From: Rhyacophila brunnea
Lineage: Eukaryota; Arthropoda; Insecta; Trichoptera; Rhyacophilidae
Reading direction: 5' to 3'
DNA length: 64,000 nt
Assembly (NCBI GenBank): GCA_022495005.1
Contig: JAGYXB010001862.1
Span: forward strand, 1,364,001 to 1,428,000
The position numbers were made by a program, and so were the translations under genes. This document shows positions 1-10,654 of this stretch, in pieces. Position 1 is the first letter of the stretch. Each line of letters begins with the position of its first letter. The notes under the pieces are model-generated. The model made no database searches. It had not been told where the DNA came from and was given only the letters and a program-made list of their open reading frames with translations.

Positions 1-416
1 AATGATAACCATTTTTTGTCTTGTTATCGTCATATGATGAATATATCACAGTAAAAGAATATAATATTCCAAAGTAAATATCAGACTAACACATCTCTAA
101 ATTCCAATATCGAAAATTTAAATAAATGGTATAAAAATATGAAAGTTTTTTAATCAATAATAAAGGTCTCAATTTTCAATACCTTTTATGTGTCTACTAA
201 TAATATGATAAAATGTAAATATGCGAGAAAATAGTGGGAATATAAGCTTTCTACCGATAGACAAAAGTTTGAGTTTCAAACATTCACACTGATAAAATAT
301 TCTCAGTACGTACTCGCATATTATTATAAAGAGCTTTTAGGTTGCCATACATACACTCTATGGTATTTTAACTGACTTAGACTATTTTTTTTACATTCAT
401 AATGTTACGTGTTTAA
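1..416. other. Unassigned A+T-rich flank
   Basis: This is A+T-rich sequence with stops in all frames and no recognisable gene or repeat. It is the left flank of the Helitron and ends in the A of the host AT dinucleotide into which the Helitron inserted. Confidence 0.7.
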
Positions 417-705
417 TCTATACATATAAGTCGGGTTAGTTACACCATTTATAACTCAAGAACGGCTGGACCGATTTTTATGATCTTTGATTTGTTGGAT
501 TTGCCTCCGCCTTGAATAGCAGAATAACTATTAAAACATCGGAAAAAATCACGGAAAAAAAATTATGAAGAAAATTCATTTTCTCATACATTTCATATGG
601 AACGGCTTTTTTGATGATATCTCGAGAACTGATTGACTGATTTCGATGAATTATTTTTATTCGTCTCGGCCTCGAGAAGTTTCCTCGCGCATTGGAAAAG
701 TATGA

Positions 706-2820
706 ACTAATAATAAACTGCGTTCGGAAGAGTATATTCATTTACGCGATGCAATCAGCACCGAAGGAGATGCAGGTAAGGTTGGTCGATTGTCTATTCT
801 ACCGGCGACGTACATGAGCAGCCCGCGTCATATGCATGAATATGCGCAAGATTCAATGACATATGTTCGTCATTACGGTCGTCCAGATCTATTCATCACC
901 TTTACGTGCAATCCGAAATGGATAGAAATTGTTCAACTGCTACTCCCCGGACAAACATCAAATGATTGGCACGACATCACCGCACGTGTCTTCAAACAAA
1001 AAATCCTGACGCTGATGAACTACATTGTTAAGCATCGCGTCTTTGGAGATACTCGATGCTGGATGTATTCGATTGAATGGCAAAAACGAGGCTTGCCGCA
1101 TGGACACATTCTTATTTGGTTAGTCGAAAGAATTCGACCAGACCAAATAGATGACATCATATTGTGCCGAGATTCCTGATCCCGAAAAAAATCCAGACCT
1201 GCATAATGTTATAAGTACTAACATGATTCACGGACCGTGTGGCGCCATCAGCCCCCAATCACCGTGCATGGTCGACGGCAAGTGTTCCAAGCGTTATCCA
1301 CGAAATTTGACGGCGGAGATTATCACCGCCAATGATGGTTATCCACTGTATCGGCGTCGATCACCCGATGATAACGGTAGAACTATCACAACGAAAGTAA
1401 AAGGAAACGATATCGTGGTTGACAACACTTGGATTGTTCCGTATTCGCCACTTCTTTCCAAAACATTCAAGGCGCATTGCAACGTGGAGTATTGCAATTC
1501 AGTGAAGTCCATTAAATACATCTGCAAATATGTCACCAATGGCAGCGATATTGTGGTTTTTGGCGTTCAAACTCCCAATACCAACGATGAAATCACGCAC
1601 TATCAAGTTGGTCGATATATGAGCTGCAATGAAGTGATTTGGCGTATTTTCTCATTCCCCATTCCCCATTCATGAACGTCATCCCACTGCTGTACATTTG
1701 GCGGTGCATCTGGAGAATGGTCAACGAGTTTATTTCAACGCATAGAATGTTGCTCAACGTGCTGAAACACCTCCAGCGACAACATTGACCAGTTTCTTTT
1801 CGATTTGCCAAAGCGATCCGTTTGCACGAACGTTGCTCTACTCTGACATGCCACGTTATTACACTTGGAACGCTTCATCGAAGAAATTTCAACGTCAGAA
1901 GCAAGGCGATGCGGTTCCTAATCATCCGGGTGTACGTTCTACTGATGCTCTTGGTCGCATTGACACAGTTCATCCGAAGAATGACGAATGCTTCTACTTG
2001 TGGTTGTTGCTGGTAAATGTTTGTAGGCCGACATCATTTGAATCACTTTGAACTGTCAATGGTGTAGTGGGCCCAACATTTTGTGCTGCATGTCAACAGC
2101 TCAATTTGCTTGAAAATGATACTCATTGGGACATGACAATCGCTGAAGCAATTGTTTCTGCATCTCCGAGTCAGATACGCACATTATTTGCTATCATTAT
2201 TTCGACATGCTTCCCATCGAATCCACCTAAACTGTGGAACAAGTACAAGGATGACATGTCAGAAGACATTTTACATCGAATTCGTGTCAGTTCAGGGAAT
2301 CCCGATGTCGAGGTGAATGAGGAGATACATAACCAGGCTTTGCTTTTAATCGAAGACATGTGTTACCTCATGACGTGTGGCAGTTAGTTAGTCAAGTTAG
2401 GAATGCCAACGTTACATCGTGAAATGAATGACGCTTTCAATAGAGAATTGGAACGTGAACGTGAATATGATCGAAATGCATTGAACCAATCAGTTCGAAC
2501 GAATATACCAATGTCGAACCCCCAACAGAAGGAAGTGAACGATACGTTAATGGAGGCAATTGATTATGGAAATGGTGACTTATTTTACCTCGATGCGCCT
2601 GGTGGAACTGGTAAGACATTCCTCATGTCATTGATTTTGGCCACTGTTCGTGCGAGATCCGAAATTGCTGTAGCAGTTGCTTCTTCTGGTTGAACGGCTC
2701 ATTCAGCATTGAAATTGCCGTTAAACCTTCAAACGACTGAAAAACCGACATATTTACAACTGAAGGTTGGCTCGGTAGTCATTATGCTTCGAAATCTGAA
2801 CCAACCAAAACTATGTAATC
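706..2820 (+). pseudogene. Helitron RepHel protein, broken (HUH Rep plus Pif1-type helicase)
   Basis: The coding sequence opens just after a stop at 703-705 and is Helitron-like well before any ATG, so no real start is assigned. Order: Helitron_like_N sequence with FITFTCNPKW; the HUH metal-binding motif GLPHGHILIWL near 1090-1125; the Rep tyrosine motif YICKY (about 1515-1530); then linker sequence; then a helicase Walker A motif, GGTGKT, near 2600-2620. Damage: a frameshift at about 1150-1170, another near 1660-1675, and stops at 1743, 2049, 2385 and 2691. After the 2691 stop the frame still reads helicase residues (TAHSALKLPLNL), then jumps to a C-terminal helicase block (VGSVVIMLRNLNQPKLCN, about 2767-2820). 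The central helicase motifs are therefore deleted. In the family, Rep nicks and joins single strands and the helicase unwinds 5'-3'. This copy cannot make either enzyme. Confidence 0.92.
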
Positions 2821-2916
2821 AATTTAATTTTGATTTGATTTTGGCAAATTTATTGAACTTAATAAAAAACGGAATTTAATGCAGCTAATAAGTTAACACA
2901 AGATTATTGATTCTGA

Positions 2917-2945
2917 GGCGGTACGAAGGTCGCCGGGTCAGCTAG
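2917..2945 (+). other. Helitron 3' terminal hairpin and CTAG end
   Basis: A short stem GGCG (2917-2920) / CGCC (2931-2934) is followed by GGGTCAG and the terminal CTAG. In Helitrons the hairpin acts as the transposition terminator. The stem is only 4 bp plus a possible G-T wobble, so it looks slightly decayed. Confidence 0.85.
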
Positions 2946-3758
2946 TATAATATAAAAGTGACATTAAAATAAATTGATACATATGAATATATAATATCAA
3001 TATTAAAATATGTTACGAGCAAACATTATCAGTTGGCAGTACCACCTGTCAACATTCTCACGTCTACTTACCTATATGACGGCATTTGTCCAGCAGTTGT
3101 CTATTTGCCAAGCAACATTTCAGCCCATTGCCAATATATCTATCCAGCGACCTTATTTTCTTACGACTATTTTCTTATCGATTCTGGCCTTTTCTAGTTA
3201 TGCCCAACATGCAACTTCCCATGCCATGTTGCGCGACTAGAAATTTTTATATTTCTATTACATTAAAGCCCATTACCCACTGTCTCACACGTTTTCACAC
3301 GCATAAGTGGGCACTGCTAGCACACAATGGTTGAAACACTTTACGTTTAAGAAACAATAGAAGGTCACATTTGAAGATACTATTCAGGCGACCAAATGCA
3401 CTTCATACCAGTTTGATTCTGTGAGCAATCTCGTCAATCAATAATATTATTTTATAGTATACAAAATAAATTACTATTTCCGCTTATAAATGAAGTACAT
3501 AGGCATCCAATGAGTGGGGTTTAAATACTCACTCAGAATTTTTTTATGGATAATAATTATAAGCTAACCACCAAACCTACTGAGTTTTTGTTCTGAATTT
3601 AAACGTACACTGAAAAACAAAATATTGTGCTTTTTGCCAGAGAAGAGATTCGTCTCCGCACGAGTGAATAGAAAATGGAATTCTATCACTACTTCACAAT
3701 GGAGATATAATACAATTATTATCGTATCTGGAAATTTGTACGTAAACAGTTTAACGTA
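2946..3758. other. Unassigned stretch
   Basis: There is no recognisable gene. 3010-3330 is visibly C-richer than its surroundings and carries two overlapping open frames of about 80 codons, neither with a recognised domain. It reads like an old repeat rather than an exon, but I cannot name it. Confidence 0.5.
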
Positions 3759-4740
3759 GAACACTTATTCCTGCGCCGCAGTACGTGAAACATGAGTTCG
3801 TGACGAGTTTTTCGTTGAACATTTCACCGTGAAATACGTATTCTACAACATGTGGCGCTAGTTTGCCGTTCCAATTAGATTCAATATGAATTTTATGAGA
3901 TGTCTTTATTGGTTTTAAATAATTTAATGTTGAAACTACATAAATAATATACCTATACGATGTGATTGTATTTATAATCTACTTACCTACCTATTTTTAA
4001 TGTGTGTTCCTTGTATTATGATGGTTTTATTACGTATTTTTAAGTGTTTTATTTAGACATTAATATTGTAAGTTACCGAAATAGCAATATTTTGTAAAAT
4101 ATTATAAATAAATAATATTATATTTATAATTCCCTATGTAATATATTAGTATTAGCTAGTATTAGTATATTAGTAAGTAATATTGCACTTTAATAGTATA
4201 AATTATCAACAGCTATTGATGGTAATTGGTAAAATATTATATTAGGAGATTATCTTTATTATTAGAATATTATGGTTTCAAATGTTTTATTCAGATTCCT
4301 ATAATCTTACCAAAACATTTGAATAAAAAAAATATGTGAAAAATTTTCTCTTATTGTATTAATAGTAGTAGTGTGTACTATGTATAGTGAATCTTAACAG
4401 CCTACCTCCACCCTTTTCCACTGCAAAATATAAAACTTAAAAGTACGTAATAAAACCATCGTAATACAAGGAATACACATTAAAAATAGGTGGGTAAGTA
4501 GATTATAAATACAATCACATCGTATAGGTATATTATTTAGTTTTTTTTTTCAACATTAAATTATTTAAAACCAATAAAAACATCTCATAAAATTCGTATT
4601 AAATCTAATTGGAACAGCAAACTAGCGCCACATGTAGTAGAATACGTATTCCACGGTGAAATGTTGAACGAAGAACTCGTCATTTGATTAAATGTTGCAC
4701 GAACTCATGTTTCACGTACTGCGGTGCACGAATAAGTGTC
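3759..4740. mobile_element. Large fold-back (long inverted repeat) element
   Basis: Two arms of about 300 bases, roughly 3759-4060 and 4430-4740, are near-identical in inverted orientation. Outer ends: GAACACTTATTC at 3759 and, inverted, GGACACTTATTC at 4740. Shared blocks include gcagtacgtgaaacatgagt, tgtggcgctagtttgc, ttggttttaaataatttaat and tgattgtatttataatctac. The right arm has an extra insertion of about 19 bases after gttcgtg. The A+T-rich spacer (about 4060-4430) holds a motif that recurs at 21466-21532. The structure fits a MITE or fold-back DNA element. I could not identify a target-site duplication or a superfamily. Confidence 0.88.
4370..4437 (+). repeat. Dispersed repeat motif, copy 1
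   Basis: The stretch gtgtgtactatgtatagtg through cactgcaaaatat resembles 21466-21532 on the same strand, sharing AACAGCC-ACCTCCACCC and CACTGC blocks. It lies in the spacer of the fold-back element, so both sites may carry parts of one family. Confidence 0.6.
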
Positions 4741-5529
4741 CACGAAGAACTGCATACGTACAACTTACATGTACCCAATTATTATAACATGTACACTATT
4801 TTTTAAAAAATTAAACACACATAAAAAGCTAAATGAAATACGTTGGTACGTACATGCTTGTTGAAGAAATATTTATCTTTTAAAATTCGTTTGAGGGATG
4901 ATTGTGTTGATGGATACAAACTTTATAAAGTATTTTGATTTCAACGACTCAATATGACAAAGTTGTGTCAATGTCATAATCTTTGATGGTTTTGAAGCCT
5001 CTTTTATTGATTATAATATGATAGCTAAATTATTTGCCAAATTGACAATATAACTTACTCAAATATTGTAGAGTTAGTAAAAAATATATTCAAACCCATT
5101 AAAATGTAGCTCTCTCATGTAAACAACAGTTTAATTAATACTCTTGGATAAAGAATATAAATTGGATGATAGATAATACAATCCAATATAAGTAGGCGAG
5201 TAAAATTGTATTGACCCATTTATGAAACTAGGGGGTTACTATATTCCCAGCAATGCTCATTTCATTTTTGTGCCAAAAGAAATAAAGAAATATCAGATAC
5301 ATTTTCCGACCAAGTTCAACCTAGTTTATTATGCTACTAATCTGTTTTGTATTTGATAAAGCTCTATGAATGGAGATTACTTATTGTGTGACATACATTT
5401 TTATTGAAAAAATATGTAGCCATTAACATATTGAATGTATTTATATTATTAATTGAGTTAGCATTTACTTGGTAGAATTCCATTTTACAAGAAATGAAAA
5501 TATAATTAATATTAAATTCTACAGGTTTT
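4741..5529. other. Unassigned A+T-rich stretch
   Basis: I see nothing here beyond A+T-rich sequence dense in stops. Confidence 0.6.
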
Positions 5530-6150
5530 TAAAAAGGTTTGTCGATAGCTATTTCGGTTGTAACACCATTATCAAGACTATTCAGATAGGCCGTTTGCCT
5601 TTTTCTTAAATACTATACGTGTATAGATAGAGACAAAATACATTTTCTTGTTCGTTCCAGCAATATTATGAATTTGTTCGCTTATTATTAATTGTAATAT
5701 TAATAATACTTTGAAGACCCTAAGTGGGTTTTTTTTAATGGATATCAAAATTTACAAAATTTATCAAAATTACAGTGTTTGATTACTTTGGTTATTTATT
5801 GAAATTATTATCAATAAAAATATTATTAGTATAATTGTCTTAATCGTGTGTTTAAATTATATTTAATAGTGGCGACGAATGCATTACCAAATTTTCATTA
5901 ATTATGTGATTACTTTTGGATAATTCGCGATTTATTTCCAATTGTTCGAGTAAATTTAATTTTAGACCTTTATTACATATATGCAAACATTCTGGCGTTA
6001 TATTATTACTGATGCTATGCGAATTTGATATCAAATGTTTAGCAAACTGAGAATCTGTTTTACCGTTCCTGAAAAACCGGAGGTGTTCTTCAAAACGAGT
6101 TTTTATTGGCCTGCCAGATTGACCAATGTATTTATATGTTTATAATGGGG
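5530..6150 (-). pseudogene. Penelope-like retroelement, 3' fragment with GIY-YIG endonuclease
   Basis: On the minus strand an open stretch runs from about 6137 to the stop at 5852. It begins YKYIGQSGRPIKTRFEEH, the YIG part of a GIY-YIG endonuclease with the following arginine helix, continues FAKHLISNSHS, and then has a leucine/glutamate-rich LNLLEQLEI segment, as in Penelope-like C-termini. Upstream of YKYIG the frame is closed by a stop, so the GIY strand and all of the RT are missing. Below 5852 the sequence includes a minus-strand phrase near 5560-5590 (gataatggtgttacaaccga) that resembles Penelope 3' regions. In the family this endonuclease nicks the target so the RT can prime. Only a relic remains here. 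Confidence 0.82.
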
Positions 6151-7055
6151 TATTTACTGAATTTTGTAAACAATATTTAGGTGAAAAATCATCAGAGAAA
6201 TACAAATAATCGTAGAGTACCGAAAATCTTTATTATATAAAAAAATCTTCGCCACGATCTTATGGTACAATTATACAGAAATTAATACCAATATTTATAT
6301 TACGTCATATTACTAGTATTGCCATGCATTGTACAGTGAGCACCCTACTGGCAGACCATATTATCACTAGGATGGAAGATACCCTGCCACTTATAAAGAT
6401 TTTTGATATATCAAAAAGAAAGAGGTTGTTAGAATCTATAGAAAGACATACAACATCCCTGAGGTTACGATACTGGACTGACTTTAGCATAGAGAGAGGG
6501 GTATGTATAATATTTTTTGAAAGCAGACAAAACCTATATTAGGTTGTGGTTGTGATTAAAGTGGATTGTATGGATGGGGTAGGTTGGAGTGTGGGAGCAT
6601 GGACTTTAATCATGATGTTGTGTATGTATATGGACAATACTTTTCCGGTTATAACAGTTGGTGTCCTGTACGTTACTAGTACTTGTCTCGTTGACGTATT
6701 TTATGTTACTGATTTGAACACTGCATATAATTAATTCGGTCTCACTCATCAATGTTGGTAATTTACATGTGCAAAGGTAAGGAGAAAAATAGGTAAAGGG
6801 ATTTGGCGTAAGCAGATTGCAATAGTAATGGTGACAATTAGTTTAATCTAAGTCAAAGGTATATCTAATAGTAAGTAATATGGTAAGATCATCAGGTATA
6901 AAATTATATGATTTCCACCACACCTTAATGCAGTTCGTTGGAAAGATGACATAATATGAAATTAAATATAAAGATTAACAACTATTTTTTATTCATATTA
7001 AACCGTATTGTTTGTAGTTTCCTCATTTTTTTTTTCATCAGCTCAATAACCTGAC
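6151..7055. other. Unassigned stretch with two short open frames
   Basis: Two short plus-strand open frames, 6324-6542 and 6546-6734, have no recognised domain. The second is T/G-biased. No RT or transposase motif was seen. The first could be an exon or chance. Confidence 0.35.
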
Positions 7056-7265
7056 GCGGATCTTGTCCACCTCACGAATTGGGTCATTTACAAAAAATAA
7101 TAATATGATACATGGATATCAGCCTCTTGCTCAACCTATTAAATACATGCTCTAGATCCAAACACATTGAAAAAAATGTGAATTTTCTAGACGCCGGATT
7201 CGAATCCGAGACCCACGATGTCATAAACGGACATATTTCAATGCTCTAATAACGAGATGGTTGAC
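7056..7265 (-). repeat. tRNA-derived SINE, family A, copy 1
   Basis: Read on the minus strand this has a polymerase III box B-like core, GGATTCGAATCC (7194-7206), preceded by gtgggtctc and a box A-like region. A 3' body follows (tgtgtttggatct, then taataggttgagcaag) that is shared with copies at 33160-33240, 39848-39975 and 62450-62615. The tRNA-like head plus common non-tRNA body is the SINE layout. Confidence 0.8.
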
Positions 7266-7619
7266 TTCTAATTCATATATAAAATCCATCTAATCCAATA
7301 AGAACCATTTTATGTCTTGCTTGGAGGGGGTGATAAAATAGCTGATTAACTATTTCATTTATTCAATGAATAATACAGAAAATTTAAGATAAAAGCTGTC
7401 GTTATCATTCATAATTTAGAATACCTGAAATGTATAAAAGTATAAAAGATAATAATGTAGCATTTGGTATTGAACATAAGTACCTACATAATTTGGAACA
7501 TAAGAACATAATAGAAAAATATTTAAAAAACGGTTCAATAAAAAATATTTTTGAGATATGTTGAGGTTATATTGAGGTATTTAGTTATACATGTACTTAT
7601 TTACTTACTTATTTCACTT

Positions 7620-8240
7620 TATCACGCCTCAGTATTGGGGCATATATCGCTTTTGTAGCTGTTGGGTGCGGGAGCGTCAGTTATGGCGACGAAGCCTTTG
7701 AGTTTGTGCAGCGCCATCTTTAGATTAATAAAGCCTGAGAATATCTTTTTGCATAAGCAACGAGTGGTCCACTGTTCAGTTGTCAAAATCAGATCCCAGA
7801 TTGCTTGATATATTGATTCGCCCTTTCTCGTTTCAAATTGAATTATAAAAAAATCCCAAATCGAATTTATTAATAAATTATAAATAATATACATTCCTGT
7901 TATTCATCAGCTGTCAAAGTCAGACTAGTTCTTTAAAAAAATACCGGTGGTAATATAGATTTCTAAAAAATATGTAGCATTATCATGTAACTTATCTATT
8001 CAAATCAAACCATTCCTTGTGTGAACACGACAGACGCGTCAGTATGAGTACTCTATAGAACAATGATAGGCAATGACAGGTCATTCATAGACAACAACGG
8101 GACGGGCGGAAAAAGTAGGACCAGTCGTTGTGAATGTATCGGCTTTCTACTTCAGTCGGCAATGGTTTGTGCCATAAGGTATCTCCTCGTGATTACTTCA
8201 ATTACTGAAGGCTGCCATGTTCGCTCACGAATTCGAGAAT
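7620..8240 (-). repeat. Dispersed repeat, family with 61016-61270, interrupted copy
   Basis: The segment 7620-7760 (cacgcctcag, ttttgtagctg, gggagcgtcag, cctttgagtttgtgcag) matches 61016-61180 on the same strand. 8189-8221 (tctcctcgtgattacttc) matches 61242-61260. The gap between the two blocks is about 340 bases longer here, so this copy is probably interrupted. Minus-strand conceptual translations are similar (an LKGFVAITDAPAP-like stretch against LKDSVTVANPPSS), hinting at a former coding element. I do not recognise the family. Confidence 0.6.
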
Positions 8241-9301
8241 TTATAACCCGTTCGTACTAATTTACTTCTCACATTTACCGGAGACATCGATTTTCGAAGT
8301 TCAAACGTTAAGACATCTGAAAAAATTTAATTGAGATTTTTTAATGATTGAAAGTGTCATTTTTTATAATACAATTTATAACGAATTTTGACCAAAGTTT
8401 GATTTCATAAACACAGAAAAGTTAATTCGTTCTTAATTAACTTTATTTGACCTCCAGATTTTAATTAAAGGATCGTTCAACATTCGCCCGCTATCAGCGC
8501 TACATAAAGATTAATTTCGTTCCATCACAACCATTGCGGAACATTTTATATAGTGCCAATCAGCCGTAACTGACTGTAATTATCTCAATGCAAAGCTATT
8601 GAATCGCCCTGAAAACGGTAACAAATCAATAAACTTTTGAACTCTAAGAATAAATCGAAAACCTTAAAGTAATCTTCACAAAAATGTTCAGTCAAATGAA
8701 CACCTCTTTGAGACATATTATTTTATCAAATAAATAGAGCTATGAATATTTGAACATTTTGTAATAAACAATATTTTCTTAAATAATAAAAAAATGTACC
8801 TGCCTATGTAGTCTTGTGTTTAAAATTTCTGGAGAAAATTTCCATTATGATTTTGTTAATAGCGTTTGTAACATTAAACTTTTCATTTCTATTGTGTAAG
8901 ACCGTTGAACCTTTTAACTTAAACTCATTATATCTAATGAATCTATAATTAAAACAAGAGAAGATTAGCTCAAGTCCTTGCTAACGTTTTTTGAAGTGGC
9001 CTTAAAAGCTTGTTAAGAGATAATTATTTTGAGCATGGAACAAACAATATTCTATTATTGAAATATTTTAATACTTTCGCGAAATATTTTCATTTATTTT
9101 TCATAAATATTTGTAACATTTTTATATTATAAATTATTTTCTGCCATTTTAACATGCTTACATACTTAGGTACTTATAGCATTTTATACGTTGTTATTTT
9201 AAAAGCTAGAGTGTCAGTACAATCCCGCTGATGATATTTAAATTACCTTTTTTTATTGCGTTAACTGTCAATTATTCATAGTAGAAATGCATTGTATTAT
9301 T
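8241..9301. other. Unassigned A+T-rich stretch
   Basis: No gene or repeat was identified. All frames are short. Confidence 0.6.
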
Positions 9302-9508
9302 AATTTAATTTAATAAAACGCAATTTTTTATCGTAATTATTCCACTTTTATTTAATATATGGAACGGTTTCGTCCGATTCAGAGGAATACTTTCAGCTAA
9401 CTTGTGACTAGTTAAAAATATCCCTCTGAAGCGAACGAAACCGGTCCAGATTTTAAATAAAAAGTGGAATAAGTACGATAAAAAGTTTGCGTTTTATTAA
9501 ATTAAATT
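9302..9508. mobile_element. Short palindromic inverted-repeat element (MITE-like)
   Basis: The arms pair along nearly the whole length. The outer 20 bases AATTTAATTTAATAAAACGC (9302-9321) are perfectly inverted at 9489-9508. Further in come TTATTCCACTTT, GGTTTCGT and TCAGAGG blocks on both sides, around a small centre (about 9395-9420). At 207 bp it could fold into one long hairpin. No convincing target-site duplication is seen, so the superfamily is unknown. Confidence 0.82.
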
Positions 9509-9604
9509 GTCTATTTATGATCATTATTTCGGTCTTATACCAATGATGAAGTGCGTTATCTTATTTTCGAGATCATCAATTATTTATTGATTGTTTGTAA
9601 GCGT

Positions 9605-9990
9605 GTAATTTAATTTTGAAAAAACTTTAGACTCAAAAAGTACAAGGCTGTCAAAATCACATAATCTTGGTGGTCAGTTAAGGTTGCCAAAATGCTCTCA
9701 CCCCGTGTTAAGCGCGCATTATGACAGGTGGTGCCATCCTGCTGGAACCATAATGGTTCCCATCCACCACGCGCAATTCCAATCGTATTTTCAAAAAAAA
9801 AAACAGCCCGATGATACCTCTTGCTCAAAAACTATACCAAACTGTACATTTTTTTGGATGTATTAGTTTCTCATAAATGACTTGATGATTTGCAAGCCTT
9901 TAAATTCGGCAGTTTTGCTTATTAACGTAACTATTTTGTTTGATTGATGGTACTTGGTTTCATCCAAAAATATTACGTAATTTTTGTTGC
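9605..9990 (-). pseudogene. mariner/Tc1-like transposase fragment, broken
   Basis: The minus-strand conceptual reading gives, in order, FLDETKYH (first catalytic Asp region, about 9950-9970), YVNKQNCRI, HPKKCTVWYSF, ARGIIG, FFFENTIG, then WFQQDGTTCHNAR with the second catalytic Asp at 9736-9738. A degraded ILTALYFL follows, where the family has LTPLDYFLW with the third acid. The third catalytic residue is gone, and there are stops and a frameshift in the T run near 9790. The family cuts and pastes DNA at TA sites. No terminal repeats could be tied to this fragment. It is dead. Confidence 0.85.
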
Positions 9991-10204
9991 ACAATTGTTT
10001 ATTGAACCATTTTTACGATTTATACCCGTTGCTGAACTGTATAACTTTTGATAACTAATTTCCCACAACTCTGGACTATGTATATCAAATTTGATATGAC
10101 ATATACATGAAAATAAAAACTGCCAGTTCATATTGATAATATACGCCCAATAGTATTTTTATTACTAATGTAAATACGTAACGAGAACATAAGAGAGCCT
10201 CTCA

Positions 10205-10480
10205 TCACATTAAAAGTGAAGAAACGATGTCGGACCTGGCCCGGTCACGTGTTACGGATGCATTAGAAGTAGTTGACTCTGGCCTGCCTGATCTTATAGC
10301 TAACAAGATTTCGGCGTCTTGGAAGGCCGCTAAATACCATAAAATGGCAGAGCTACATGATGGTGGCACGACTTCCGAAGACGAAAAAAGACTGGTGAGC
10401 AATATGGATTCTTGGAGACACCGTGATATATATCCATATGCCCCAACTAAGGGAGCGGTCATCGTCATGAAGTAAAAATA
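10205..10480 (+). other. Unidentified open frame, possibly a retroelement relic
   Basis: The base composition is richer in G+C than the surroundings. One frame (10227-10475) is open for 82 codons and reads like ordinary protein (acidic, no membrane segment), but I recognise no domain. Another plus frame contains WPGHVLRM and, about 23 residues later, RRLGRP. That spacing resembles the C-terminal region of endonuclease-RT elements (GHV-RM then GRP), but with stops between. The relic reading is somewhat more likely than a host exon. A real short exon cannot be excluded. Confidence 0.35.
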
Positions 10481-10654
10481 AATAATACTATAATTAAAAG
10501 TTTTTTTATTAAACACATAAAATTCATTGAGTAGATAACCTACTAGTTTAAATTTGATAAATTAACTCAATGGGTTATTTATAGACATAATAATAATAAT
10601 AATTCAAAATTGAAATATTTAAATTAATATAATTCTTGCATGTTTTATATTAGG

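Larger units (their letters stand above)
417..2945 (+). mobile_element. Helitron DNA transposon, both ends present
   Basis: Rolling-circle transposon. The 5' end begins TCTATACATATAAG at 417, directly after an A. About 40 bases in comes an insect-Helitron-like 5' segment (actcaagaacggctggaccg, 452-471). The 3' end is CTAG at 2942-2945, directly followed by T, with a short GGCG/CGCC hairpin (2917-2934) just upstream. Termini TC...CTRR, a subterminal 3' hairpin, insertion between A and T and no target-site duplication are the family hallmarks, and all are visible. Inside lie Helitron_like_N (HUH Rep) sequence and a Pif1-like helicase P-loop, both broken. Autonomous insect Helitrons are usually 5-8 kb, so this 2.5-kb copy is internally deleted. 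It may still be movable in trans because both ends survive. Confidence 0.93.

Noticed and set aside
1339..1539. 66-codon minus frame
   Set aside because: Antisense to Helitron Rep sequence.
9684..9866. 60-codon plus open frame
   Set aside because: Antisense to the mariner transposase relic, which carries the recognisable motifs.
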